Assembly (NCBI GenBank): GCA_017428325.1
Contig: JAFRRA010000004.1
Span: forward strand, 1-64,000
From: Bacteroidales bacterium
GTDB lineage: Bacteria; Bacteroidota; Bacteroidia; Bacteroidales; UBA932
Reading direction: 5' to 3'
DNA length: 64,000 nucleotides
A program made the translations under genes and the position numbers. Below the pieces are notes generated by a model. That model saw nothing but the letters and a program-made list of their open reading frames with translations. It was not told the DNA's origin and did not search any database. Numbering within the stretch: position 1 is the first letter of the stretch; each line of letters opens with the position of its first letter. Positions 16,244-24,742 of the stretch are shown piece after piece.

Positions 16244-17512
16244 ATGAAAAAGTATCTGATTATTATGGCTGCGGCCCTTGTCGCACTTGCGTCCTGCGGA
16301 AAGGGAAACCTGAATCCTGAGGAAGAAATCGATGAGCTCCCCCCTATCAGCTTCAACCTTACGGCCAAGCATCCCGGCGGGACAAAAGCGGTGAAAACTG
16401 GTTGGGAAGACGGAGATGCGTTATTCATATTCTTCAACAATGTGGCAGCGCCGAAATATCTGAAAATGGTATATAACGGGGAGACTTGGACTTCCTATGA
16501 GAAAAACGGAGATGTAACGTCACCTGGATGCCTGGGCTTGAAGAATGGAGATTCTGGCTCCATGCGTGCCCTCTATCTGCCTTTCGGAGTCACATCAATA
16601 TCAGCCAGCGGAACTAGCTTTGTGTTCAGTAATGTCTCCTATACCTATTACCTTACAGCGACACTTAATTATACCGTAGTTGACAATAAAGTCAACGGAG
16701 CATTCGATATGCAGATTCCGGATGGATATGTGCAATTCTTCATCGAGGACCCTAATGTGAACAATGGTCCTTATTATGGTCTGGCAACAGACGCTGTCAT
16801 CCCTGTCGGCGTGGAATCCATAGATGCCAACGGATCCATTATAGAAACATCTGACAAAGTAGCCGGAGACGATATGAGAGGCTTCCCGTATAAAGGAGGA
16901 TGGCTTTTCAGCGGCGTTCTGAACAATAATTACGCCTATAAAAATGATGGAAGATACTACTTTGCAAAAACCTGGTATTCGGATAACATTCGACAAGATT
17001 ACTATATAACCGGCAAGACTCTTGCCAGCCACAATGCCGTTAAGCTACCCGCCATTGGCAACAGCAAATGGCAGACCGTGGGAAGCGACGTAACCGTAAC
17101 CCTGAAAACGAGCGACAACACAAGCCTTGGAACCTGGTATACCTGCAATTTTGGACAGAGAGCTCCTGAATCTCTGGGAACACTGATGGATTTCGAATCT
17201 GCAAATCAACAAACCCAATTCAATTTGCCTAATAAAGCAGAATTCGAGCGAATAGTCAACAACTGCACCTGGACACGTGTATCTATAAAAGGCGAAATCG
17301 GATATGTAGTCCAGGCTGCACAAGGATTCATCTTCCTTCCTACCCAGACTGTAAGTAGCGTGTACTGCAAGTATTGGACATCAGAAATGTACGCCGAACT
17401 CGAAACCGGCAAATGGTACGCATGGTTTCTTGAGTATTCTGCTCCTAGCTCCAGCGGCCTTTTCTGGACTTCAACGGATCAAGAATACGCAATGAGGTGT
17501 ATTAAAAGATAA
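16244..17512 (+). CDS. Lipoprotein, fimbrillin-like N-terminus and FISUMP-like C-terminus
   Basis: 422-residue predicted surface lipoprotein. The signal peptide ends in the lipobox LASC (Cys17). Residues about 30-230 resemble fimbrillin-like lipoproteins (FNLTAKHPGGTKAVKTGW, GDALFIFF). The C-terminal third (about 290-422) resembles the Fibrobacter succinogenes major paralogous/DUF1566-like module, with LGTWYTCNFG, LPNKAEFERIV, KYWTSEMY and YAMRCIKR. Such modules are thought to sit on the cell surface; the ligand is unknown. It is the last gene of the 14.1-17.5 kb run and directly abuts the convergent pore-former-like gene (stops at 17512 and 17513). The start is set by AGGAGG at 16231. Confidence 0.65.
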   Translation: MKKYLIIMAAALVALASCGKGNLNPEEEIDELPPISFNLTAKHPGGTKAVKTGWEDGDALFIFFNNVAAPKYLKMVYNGETWTSYEKNGDVTSPGCLGLKNGDSGSMRALYLPFGVTSISASGTSFVFSNVSYTYYLTATLNYTVVDNKVNGAFDMQIPDGYVQFFIEDPNVNNGPYYGLATDAVIPVGVESIDANGSIIETSDKVAGDDMRGFPYKGGWLFSGVLNNNYAYKNDGRYYFAKTWYSDNIRQDYYITGKTLASHNAVKLPAIGNSKWQTVGSDVTVTLKTSDNTSLGTWYTCNFGQRAPESLGTLMDFESANQQTQFNLPNKAEFERIVNNCTWTRVSIKGEIGYVVQAAQGFIFLPTQTVSSVYCKYWTSEMYAELETGKWYAWFLEYSAPSSSGLFWTSTDQEYAMRCIKR

Positions 17513-19576
17513 TTATTCGGTCTTTACCACAAAGCCTTCGCGAAGCATGATATCCGAGCTGTTGCACCTCCAGTGGATGGTGTATTGCTTTACACCCTGT
17601 TCCTCGGCAAACTGCTGGAGCATATCATAGTTATCGGTAAATGTTTTCTTGGTTGCCAAAATGTTGGCATTAATAACCTGTATGCTGGTTGATGTTCTGT
17701 CGCAGAGAGAAATCTCATCTTTGAAGCAGGAGAACTTGGTGCGGAGGCGGTCCTCAATCTTGCTGGCAGCACTGCCTGCCGGACCTCCGTCTGCCATCTC
17801 GTCTATTGTAACATACATCCTCCATAACTGCATAGCTCTGAAAGGATCCAAAAGGGTATGGCTGAAGTTGTTCTTTTCCCAAGTATGGGTTTCCTCAATC
17901 TTCGACTGGAGCGAAGAATATTTATTCATATTATTATAAATAAACAACAGAGCTGCCGTATATGGATCCGAAGTAACATCCAAAGAATATTGCCCGGATG
18001 GATTGCTGACGGACCAGATAATCTGATTGTCCAGATTAATATCAGATGTAATGGATTTATTAGCAATAGAGTGATTATAATACGTTGTACTGCCAATAGT
18101 AGCCACAGAGAAGGTTGGCAAAGAGCCCGAATATGTCCACGTCACCTTGTTATCAATAGTATTCTTGATAACGGAAATATCATTGTCCACATGCGTGCTG
18201 CTGACTTCAAAGTAAGTGCCTCTTGTGGTTCCAACAGAAAAATCTCCTCCAAAACTGCCACTGGCTTCCATATAGCCCCCTGTAAAACCCCAGGAAATAC
18301 CTATCGTTTCAGTTGAACTTTGTTCACTACCGATATTTACAGTCGTGTAACCCGTGCTGTTGTCTGTATAAGGCATAGCCTCTTCCAGTTTAATAGAGCC
18401 TTTTCCCGTAAGATTCATAGAAGTAATATATCGGGAGAAAAAGGCACCGTACCAACAGTCATAGTCACCATAACCTGTTGCTGTCTTCCAGGTATTTTCG
18501 GGTTTTTCAAAAAATATGGTATTAACACCATTGCCGGCCTTGATAAGAGTGCTTTGCTGGATGTAGTAATAATCCTTATTGGTTACCATATTATGAACTC
18601 CCCAAGAATAGAAATTATTAACCACACTATTCTGGCGCCATCCCAGTTTGTAATTATACAATCTGAAGTAAAGTGGACCGCTCAGGGTAAATGTTTCACT
18701 CGCATTCATCAGTTTGTTCAAAGACTGTGAGCCGTCCTCTGCCTTGGTAGCGATATATTTGGTCATGGCTTTGGTTTTTTGGCGCTGCTGGTCTATTCCG
18801 TTAAGCCAGTCTGCCACGCCATCAGCAACAAGGCCGCAATGATATGCAGTAAGCTCTATTGTCTCATTAACCTTTTCCGGATCAGAGGTAATGCCATCCT
18901 GGTCTGTAGAGATACGGCCAAAACTGACATCACCATCGCAAGGCTCCTGAAAATAATACTCGCGAGTCGAAAAAACCAGTATCTCTGTCAACGGCTGGTC
19001 CGAACCGGTTACGCCAGCCTTGGTTGCAATGCTCCGAATTGTAGAAAAACGGGCATTATAGCGTGCTGCAATGGACTCACGGATATCGGAAGCGACATCA
19101 ACGTCAGATCCAAAAATATAGTTATCTTCGATATAAGCCTGCTGGCGGCGTGTTTCTATATCAATAAACTTTGCAACAAAATAAAGGAAATTATTGGCCG
19201 AAGGTCTTGTAATGGCTATAAAGCCATCGCGATAGATAACATCTATCATACGTTTGAAAATGTCATCGCTTATATTTGTCAGATCGCTGCCCTTCACCAG
19301 AACCATCAAAGTATTATCTCCTATTGTAGTTGTAGGTGAGTTCAAACGTTTTACAAGGGAAGCTCCAACGGTATTATCTTCATAAATGCCTAAAACAGCC
19401 GTTGGAAGATTGGCTGTCACCCTTACGTTCAACTGGTCCGTAGTGGGTAAAACATCCTCATGATCCGTAGTCTTATTAATACCCCTGTCCTTGTGGTCAT
19501 CTTTGGTACAGGAAACAGAACAAAGAACCATCCCGCAAATGGAAATAATGGCGGCAAGCATCCAAAATCTTTTCAT
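17513..19576 (-). CDS. Large lipoprotein, candidate beta-barrel pore-forming protein (leukocidin/haemolysin-like)
   Basis: 687-residue lipoprotein with a signal peptide ending SVSC (Cys23). Residues about 45-265 are an N-terminal domain I cannot name. The central part (about 290-530) has features of the leukocidin/haemolysin fold: aromatic strands YNYKLGWRQNSVVNNFYSWG, a Gly/Ser/Thr-rich amphipathic stretch with alternating pattern (IGISWGFTGGYMEASGSFGG, then FSVGTTRGTYFEVSS), and IDNKVTWTYSGSLPTF. That stretch is where a membrane-inserting stem would lie. The lipid anchor would place it on the producing cell. It could equally be a beta-sandwich adhesin. The -7 box is at 19602-19609. The toxin reading is an inference from pattern, not a family match. 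Confidence 0.5.
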   Translation of the reverse strand: MKRFWMLAAIISICGMVLCSVSCTKDDHKDRGINKTTDHEDVLPTTDQLNVRVTANLPTAVLGIYEDNTVGASLVKRLNSPTTTIGDNTLMVLVKGSDLTNISDDIFKRMIDVIYRDGFIAITRPSANNFLYFVAKFIDIETRRQQAYIEDNYIFGSDVDVASDIRESIAARYNARFSTIRSIATKAGVTGSDQPLTEILVFSTREYYFQEPCDGDVSFGRISTDQDGITSDPEKVNETIELTAYHCGLVADGVADWLNGIDQQRQKTKAMTKYIATKAEDGSQSLNKLMNASETFTLSGPLYFRLYNYKLGWRQNSVVNNFYSWGVHNMVTNKDYYYIQQSTLIKAGNGVNTIFFEKPENTWKTATGYGDYDCWYGAFFSRYITSMNLTGKGSIKLEEAMPYTDNSTGYTTVNIGSEQSSTETIGISWGFTGGYMEASGSFGGDFSVGTTRGTYFEVSSTHVDNDISVIKNTIDNKVTWTYSGSLPTFSVATIGSTTYYNHSIANKSITSDINLDNQIIWSVSNPSGQYSLDVTSDPYTAALLFIYNNMNKYSSLQSKIEETHTWEKNNFSHTLLDPFRAMQLWRMYVTIDEMADGGPAGSAASKIEDRLRTKFSCFKDEISLCDRTSTSIQVINANILATKKTFTDNYDMLQQFAEEQGVKQYTIHWRCNSSDIMLREGFVVKTE

Positions 19577-19601
19577 TGTATTCAGAATATTTCGTAATAA
19601 A

Positions 19602-19609
19602 CAAATATA
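19602..19609 (-). promoter_or_regulatory. -7 box for the candidate pore-forming lipoprotein
   Basis: TATATTTG on the minus strand, 25 bp before the ATG at 19576 and immediately after the stop of the GNAT gene (19610). It indicates an independent transcript. Confidence 0.5.
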
Positions 19610-20140
19610 CTATTTTTTCAAACTATAGATATCAATTCTCATCACTCGTATAGGGCGTTCGTCCCCTCCATAAAGGAATGGGCAATACTTTGTCGTGCCA
19701 GTATCGATGAACCCGCATTTTTCCATAACCCGCCTTGATGCCGGATTATCGATGAAATAATCGCACCAGAGGGTGGTAAATCCTTTATCGTTGAAGCAAT
19801 GGTCGATCATCAGTTGCAAAGCCTCGGAGCAGATGCCCTTGTTCCAATACGGCCTTGCCACCCAATAGCCGGCTTCAGCCTCATTCTCAGCGATATCTAT
19901 ATTGCTCTCACCCTTTATCATATAGCCTATGCAGCCAATGATTTCTCCCGTTTCCTTCAGCACGATGGCCCAGGTGCGGTCATTTGAGAAGAACGAACGG
20001 ATAGCCTCGAGGCTGTCCTCTACGCTCTTATGTGGAGGCCATCCAGCCCTCTTTCCAATCTCAGGTTCGGAGGCGTATTTGTAAAGGGCCTGTGCATCGC
20101 TCTCATTCCAGGGGCGAAGCAACAATCTTTCTGTTTCCAA
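19610..20140 (-). CDS. GNAT N-acetyltransferase (RimJ/RimL-like)
   Basis: About 176-residue acetyltransferase of the RimJ/RimL subgroup: ETERLLLRPWNESDA at the start, GCIGYMIKGE, the acetyl-CoA loop region WVARPYWNKGICSEAL and NPASRRVMEKCGF. The substrate may be a protein N-terminus or a small molecule. The start is uncertain. The family begins at the TTG at 20140, preceded by AAAGGT; the only ATG (20194) would add 18 atypical residues and overlap the upstream nitroreductase gene by 37 bp. A GTG at 20164 is another option. It is probably co-transcribed with the nitroreductase. Confidence 0.82.
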   Translation of the reverse strand: METERLLLRPWNESDAQALYKYASEPEIGKRAGWPPHKSVEDSLEAIRSFFSNDRTWAIVLKETGEIIGCIGYMIKGESNIDIAENEAEAGYWVARPYWNKGICSEALQLMIDHCFNDKGFTTLWCDYFIDNPASRRVMEKCGFIDTGTTKYCPFLYGGDERPIRVMRIDIYSLKK

Positions 20141-20157
20141 AATGATTTTACCTTTTG

Positions 20158-20778
20158 TTACCACTCTTCCCAATGGACATTTTCCGGCTTCCACTTGTCT
20201 TTTGGAGTCGGATTTTCGGCCGGTACACCTATTGGGATAATACAGAGTGGAACAATGCCTTCCGGGATGCCGAGCTTTTCAGCAATCGGTTTAACCCTTT
20301 CCTCTGCCGGATAGCCTGCAGTCCATACTGCCCCGAGTCCCAAAGCCTTGGCTGCCAACAGGATATTCTGAGCGGCCGCTGAGCAGTCCTCATACCAGAA
20401 CATATTTGGCATTTCCGTTTCAGGACCGTCCGGCTGCCCGAAAGGCCTTCTCTTGACAGTTGTCTGGCCGCATACCACGATGACGGCTCCGGCCTGGGTG
20501 AACATTCCGCTGCGAGGGCCTGCGCCAAAGACTTTCGCAATCTTGTCCTTGTCGGTGACAACAACAAAACGCCAAGGCTGCACGTTCATTGCCGTAGGAG
20601 CGGCCATACCGGCTTTCAAAATGTTTATCAGATTCTCTTTTGACACCGGCTCACCCGTGAACTTGCGGATGCTGGTTCTGTTCATGATAACATCCAGAGC
20701 CCCGTCCTGGGCATAGAAGTTAGCCGCAGACAAAAGCGCCAATGCTATCAGGACACTGATCTTTCTAATCGTCTTCAT
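20158..20778 (-). CDS. Exported nitroreductase-family flavoprotein
   Basis: 206-residue FMN-dependent nitroreductase with a Sec signal peptide (about 1-23, cleavage after NFYA). The fold is clear: RTSIRKFTGEPV, AGMAAPTAMNVQPWRFVV, the FWYEDCSAAAQNILLAAKALGLGAVW helix region (in part), and IIPIGVPAE. Nitroreductases normally work in the cytosol with NAD(P)H; an exported form needs FMN and an electron donor in the periplasm. The neighbours give no donor. It is the second exported flavoprotein in the window after the flavodoxin at 8811. A TAGATTTG box at 20810-20817 overlaps the stop of the upstream peptidase gene. Confidence 0.87.
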   Translation of the reverse strand: MKTIRKISVLIALALLSAANFYAQDGALDVIMNRTSIRKFTGEPVSKENLINILKAGMAAPTAMNVQPWRFVVVTDKDKIAKVFGAGPRSGMFTQAGAVIVVCGQTTVKRRPFGQPDGPETEMPNMFWYEDCSAAAQNILLAAKALGLGAVWTAGYPAEERVKPIAEKLGIPEGIVPLCIIPIGVPAENPTPKDKWKPENVHWEEW

Positions 20779-20809
20779 ATTGCTGAATTGTAAATTTTAT
20801 GCAATTTAG

Positions 20810-20817
20810 CAAATCTA
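20810..20817 (-). promoter_or_regulatory. Possible -7 box for the exported nitroreductase
   Basis: TAGATTTG (TAnnTTTG) on the minus strand, 31 bp before the ATG at 20778 and overlapping the stop codon of the M28 peptidase gene. Confidence 0.35.
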
Positions 20818-22074
20818 TTTATACTGGCTTACAAAGTCTGTCACAATACGGAAAACAGGCTCGTAAGAGTCGAATATGGCATGTTTCCAGTCGTCGTAGA
20901 TGGTATGGTAATACTGGAAGGCATCGCCGTTTTCGTTTTCAAAGAAAATGCATGGAACGTGGCGTGAGGCAAAAGGATAATGGTCGCTGTTGGCGGCCAG
21001 AGCACCACGGTTAAGAGACTTGAAATACTGCTTCTCGGCATTGATCTTTTCAAAAAGCGCATATCCCTTCATCCCCTCTTCACTTACCTCGCAATACTGC
21101 ACTGGATTGTTGTCGCCGATCATATCGATATTGAAAAGATATTTTATCCTATCCAAAGGAACTATTGGATTGTTGGCAAAGAACTCGGAGCCACGCAAGT
21201 TGGCATCCTCGCCGGAGAAAGAGAGAAAATACATGTCAAACGGAGGACGGTTCTTTGCATAATATGCTGCCAGGGTGACGATTGCGGCTGTACCTGAAGC
21301 GTTGTCGTTGGCTCCGGCATAGAACACTTTTCGCCCCAGGTTGCCAAGGTGGTCGTAATGGGCGGTGAAAACATAACAGCTGTCATGCCTCTGTCCCTCA
21401 ACCTTGGCTATGACATTGAACAGCTCAAAGCCCTTAAGGAACTTGTTGTCTACATTTAGTTTAACGGATTTAACCCCTTTGATAGCCTCAGGAGTAGTCC
21501 AGACAATCGGCTTGTCAACCACGCGGTGGCCGTAGGCCTTATAGAACTTGATTGGAGATGTCCAGGTCTGGATAAGCCCGGCATTTGTGCATTCACCTGC
21601 CTTCTGGAGGCGGGAGAACACCTTGCCGTGACGGTAGGCAAACCAGAATTCGCAGACGACAATGCAATTGGCCCATTCCGGCTTTGCAAGGTCAGCAAAT
21701 ATCCTGTCTGCGTCAAAATTCAGTGTATCCACGTGATAAACCGGAAATTCCCCGTGTACTCCCGGAGAATATTCCCTCATCGAGAAATCCACACCGGGCG
21801 TAAGTTTCTTCCCGTCCGCCCACATCTCCATCTTTCCGCAGAAGGTGTTGATGTCAATAGTAAACGGCTGGCAGATGACTGTATCCGCCCCGGCTTTCAG
21901 ATACTCCTTCCTAAGGTACTCGCCAGCCTTGTTGGCACCATCCCTTGCATACCCACGTCCCTGATACCTCGCGGAACTGAGCTTCTTTACAACACGCTTA
22001 TAATGAGCCATATCCTGCGAATTCAAAGGCACTGCCAGCAGTGCAAGCAGGAGAATACAAAACAGTTTTTTCAT
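20815..22074 (-). CDS. Exported M28-family zinc peptidase
   Basis: 419-residue metallopeptidase with a signal peptide (about 1-19). The co-catalytic zinc site of family M28 is visible: His239 and Asp241 in AHYDHLG, bridging Asp257 in GANDNASG, the Glu289 base with Asp290 in SGEDANLRGSEFF, Asp317 in NIDMIG and His365 in NSDHYPF. A protease-associated insert-like region occupies about 60-220. It would act as an aminopeptidase or carboxypeptidase on peptides in the periplasm or outside. Asp at the usual second Glu of GEE is an accepted zinc-ligand variant. It lies 22 bp after the acyl-CoA synthetase stop, probably in one transcript. Confidence 0.9.
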   Translation of the reverse strand: MKKLFCILLLALLAVPLNSQDMAHYKRVVKKLSSARYQGRGYARDGANKAGEYLRKEYLKAGADTVICQPFTIDINTFCGKMEMWADGKKLTPGVDFSMREYSPGVHGEFPVYHVDTLNFDADRIFADLAKPEWANCIVVCEFWFAYRHGKVFSRLQKAGECTNAGLIQTWTSPIKFYKAYGHRVVDKPIVWTTPEAIKGVKSVKLNVDNKFLKGFELFNVIAKVEGQRHDSCYVFTAHYDHLGNLGRKVFYAGANDNASGTAAIVTLAAYYAKNRPPFDMYFLSFSGEDANLRGSEFFANNPIVPLDRIKYLFNIDMIGDNNPVQYCEVSEEGMKGYALFEKINAEKQYFKSLNRGALAANSDHYPFASRHVPCIFFENENGDAFQYYHTIYDDWKHAIFDSYEPVFRIVTDFVSQYK

Positions 22075-22096
22075 ATAGAATCTGATTGGAGTACCG

Positions 22097-23716
22097 TTAC
22101 TTGTACAGGTACCTCTTGATACTCATCTTCGGAGTCTTCTCGAAAGGCTTGTCAACTATTTCCACCTTGGCGATCTGGCTGTACTTAGGAAGTGATTCGT
22201 TGGCAAGGTCTGCAATTTCGTCCGGCAGGTTCTCGATAGTCTTCGGGTCTGTATCCTCCGGGATTTCCGGATACACCAGGGCAATCAGCCTGCCTCCCCT
22301 TTCAACAACCAGGCTTTCTGCAACAAACGGATTGTTGGAGAGAACGGCTTCAAGTTCCTCTGGATAGATGTTCTGCCCTGAGGCGGTGAGAATCATTGAT
22401 TTAATGCGGCCACGAATGAATACGTTGCCGTTCTTGTCGATGATTCCCAGGTCTCCCGTACGAAGCCATCCGTCTTGGGTGAAAGCATTTTCATTGGCCT
22501 CTGGATTCTTGAAGTAACCAATGGTTATGTTTGCTCCACGGGCCTGGATTTCACCAGGAATATGCTGAGGGTCTTCGGAATCTATCCTGAGTTCGTGAAC
22601 AGCCTTGCCGCAAGATCCGGGAACAAACCTGGTCCACCACTCGTATCCTAAGAGAGGACATGCTTCAGTCATTCCGTAACCCACGGTGAACGGAAGACGC
22701 ATACGCTTGAAGCATTTTTCAACTTCCGGTTTCAAAGGAGCTCCGCCCATTATGAAACATCCTACATTTCCTCCGAACGCGGCCATGATCTTGTTTCGCA
22801 CTTTCCTGTAAATCAGATTATTTACAATAGGGATAGCCAAAGGAATCTTCAGCTTTGCCAGAGCCGGCTTGATCGATCCGGAATAAACCTTTTCCATTAC
22901 CAGCGGAACGGTTATCACCATATAAGGCTTGATTTCCTTCATCGCGGCAAGGAGAGTTGTCGGTGATGGAGCCTTGCCAAGGAAATAAACAGTTACGCCG
23001 TCCACATTCGGATGTAAAAACTCTATGGCAAGACCGTACATATGAGCCAAAGGCAACATGGAAACCATTGTCTGCCCTGGAGTATTCGGGAAGTGGGCGT
23101 TGGAGAATTCGTCAATGTCACTCATAGCCCCGTATGTGAGCATCACGCCCTTAGGGTCGCCTGAAGTACCGGAGGTATAGTTGATGATTGCCAGGTCATC
23201 AAAATTGTCTGAAGGATAGTTTACATCCTCGGGGTTGAACCCGTCCGGATGCTTTTCGCCCAAGAATTCATATCTCTTGTTCCAAGCCTCGGCCACCGAG
23301 CCATCGCAGGACCAGAGAAGCGAGAAGTCGCCAACATTGACCACTGCCTTGAGGGCAGGCATTGCCTGAGAGTCAAGGTTATTCCAAATCTCTGCATCGG
23401 TAAACAAAACCACGCTTTCAGAGTGATTGACAAGATTGACGATGCTGTCCGGATGGAAATCGGCAAGAAGCGGAACTACAACTGTCTCATATGTATTTAC
23501 GGCATAGAATGAAATAGCCCAGCGGGCGGAATTCCTGGCACAAATCGCAATTTTGTCTCCCTTGACAATGCCAATCTTCTCAAAGAAAATATGTATGGAC
23601 TCTACATTTTCGGCTAACTCGCCATAAGTGAAAGTCTGTCCACAATAGTCGGCTACAGCAGGAAGCTCCCAGTGGTTACGGATGGTTTCTTCCAGTGTCT
23701 TCAGGTAATGTTTCAT
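22097..23716 (-). CDS. AMP-binding long-chain acyl-CoA synthetase
   Basis: 539-residue adenylate-forming ligase. The ATP loop is INYTSGTSGDPKGVML; further motifs are VGYGMTEACPLLGYE, WLRTGDLGIIDKNGNVFIRGR and the C-terminal PKMSIKR with the catalytic lysine. It activates a fatty acid to acyl-AMP and then acyl-CoA, as a cytosolic or membrane-peripheral enzyme. Its length is at the short end for long-chain enzymes, and chain length cannot be read from sequence. It has its own TATATTTG promoter box at 23762-23769. The M28 peptidase follows, probably as a read-through neighbour rather than a pathway partner. Confidence 0.9.
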   Translation of the reverse strand: MKHYLKTLEETIRNHWELPAVADYCGQTFTYGELAENVESIHIFFEKIGIVKGDKIAICARNSARWAISFYAVNTYETVVVPLLADFHPDSIVNLVNHSESVVLFTDAEIWNNLDSQAMPALKAVVNVGDFSLLWSCDGSVAEAWNKRYEFLGEKHPDGFNPEDVNYPSDNFDDLAIINYTSGTSGDPKGVMLTYGAMSDIDEFSNAHFPNTPGQTMVSMLPLAHMYGLAIEFLHPNVDGVTVYFLGKAPSPTTLLAAMKEIKPYMVITVPLVMEKVYSGSIKPALAKLKIPLAIPIVNNLIYRKVRNKIMAAFGGNVGCFIMGGAPLKPEVEKCFKRMRLPFTVGYGMTEACPLLGYEWWTRFVPGSCGKAVHELRIDSEDPQHIPGEIQARGANITIGYFKNPEANENAFTQDGWLRTGDLGIIDKNGNVFIRGRIKSMILTASGQNIYPEELEAVLSNNPFVAESLVVERGGRLIALVYPEIPEDTDPKTIENLPDEIADLANESLPKYSQIAKVEIVDKPFEKTPKMSIKRYLYK

Positions 23717-23761
23717 ATAGGTTTAGATGGTACAGTTTGTTGGAGCTAAGCTCACAAAGCG

Positions 23762-23769
23762 CAAATATA
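23762..23769 (-). promoter_or_regulatory. -7 box for the acyl-CoA synthetase
   Basis: TATATTTG on the minus strand, 45 bp before the ATG at 23716. A TTTG occurs at 23793-23796, 23 bp further up, a little beyond the usual spacing. Confidence 0.5.
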
Positions 23770-23832
23770 ATAAAACGTTAGTACATTCTCGGCAAAAAGT
23801 GGTATATTGACCTTTGATTTAGAAATGACTGG

Positions 23833-24720
23833 ATGGACAGGACTTCGGAAATATATCGGGTAACACTAGTAGGAAGCGCAGGGAATCTTCTTCTGCTCTC
23901 CTTCAAGTTTGTGGCTGGTTTCCTTGGACATAGCTCGGCGATGATTGCAGACGCCGTTCATTCCCTTTCTGATTTCTTCACCGATGTGATAGTTCTTCTT
24001 TTCGTCAAGGTAAGCTCCAGGCCTCAGGACGAGTCTCACGATTACGGGCACGGCAAGTTCGAGACTGTAGCAACTCTTTTCATTGGGCTCGCCCTAATAG
24101 CAGCCGCAGTTGGTATCATCGTGTCCGGAGGACGGGATTTTTACCGCTGGTACAATGGTGAAACTCTGGAAATGCCTGGCAAGCTGGCACTTTGGGCTGC
24201 ACTTATATCGATTGCAGTCAAAGAGATCCTATACAGATACACCGCCGCCAAAGGATGCAAGCTCAATGCTCCTGTCGTGGTTGCAAATGCCTGGCATCAC
24301 CGCAGTGACGCCCTGTCTTCCATTGGAGCTGCCATAGGTATCGGCGGTGCAATAATCCTCGGCCAGAAATGGGCGGTTCTTGACCCGATAGCATCCATTG
24401 TAGTGGGCCTTATGCTGATCAGAGTATCCTGGCGCCTGATGAAAGGCAGCATCGGGGAGCTTACAGACCAGTCCCTCTCTCCTCAGGAAGAAAAGGAGAT
24501 CACAGACATCATCCATTCCTACCCTGAGGTATCCGAGCCGCATAATCTCAGGACACGAAGGATAGGCAACAGGGTTGCCATAGAAGTTCACATCCGGATG
24601 GAAGGAGAAACCTCCCTTAACGATGCCCATAACCAGGCGACAGAAATTGAGAGGAAACTCAAAGACAGATTCGGCAAGGACACTCTAGTCACCCTGCATA
24701 TGGAGCCCCGGAAACAATAA
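23833..24720 (+). CDS. Cation diffusion facilitator family exporter
   Basis: 295-residue inner-membrane cation/proton antiporter. The metal-site motifs are ADAVHSLSDFFTD in helix 2, HDYGHGKFETVA after it and WHHRSDALSS in helix 5; a cytoplasmic ZT-dimer domain fills about 210-295, with HNLRTRRIGNRVAIEVHIRM (in part). The HD/HD ligand set at both helices is typical of zinc or ferrous-iron exporters. It differs clearly from the longer CDF protein at 6454. The LOG-like gene starts 22 bp downstream, probably on the same transcript. Confidence 0.9.
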   Translation: MDRTSEIYRVTLVGSAGNLLLLSFKFVAGFLGHSSAMIADAVHSLSDFFTDVIVLLFVKVSSRPQDESHDYGHGKFETVATLFIGLALIAAAVGIIVSGGRDFYRWYNGETLEMPGKLALWAALISIAVKEILYRYTAAKGCKLNAPVVVANAWHHRSDALSSIGAAIGIGGAIILGQKWAVLDPIASIVVGLMLIRVSWRLMKGSIGELTDQSLSPQEEKEITDIIHSYPEVSEPHNLRTRRIGNRVAIEVHIRMEGETSLNDAHNQATEIERKLKDRFGKDTLVTLHMEPRKQ

Positions 24721-24742
24721 CGTCAAAACCAGGTTACTGAAA

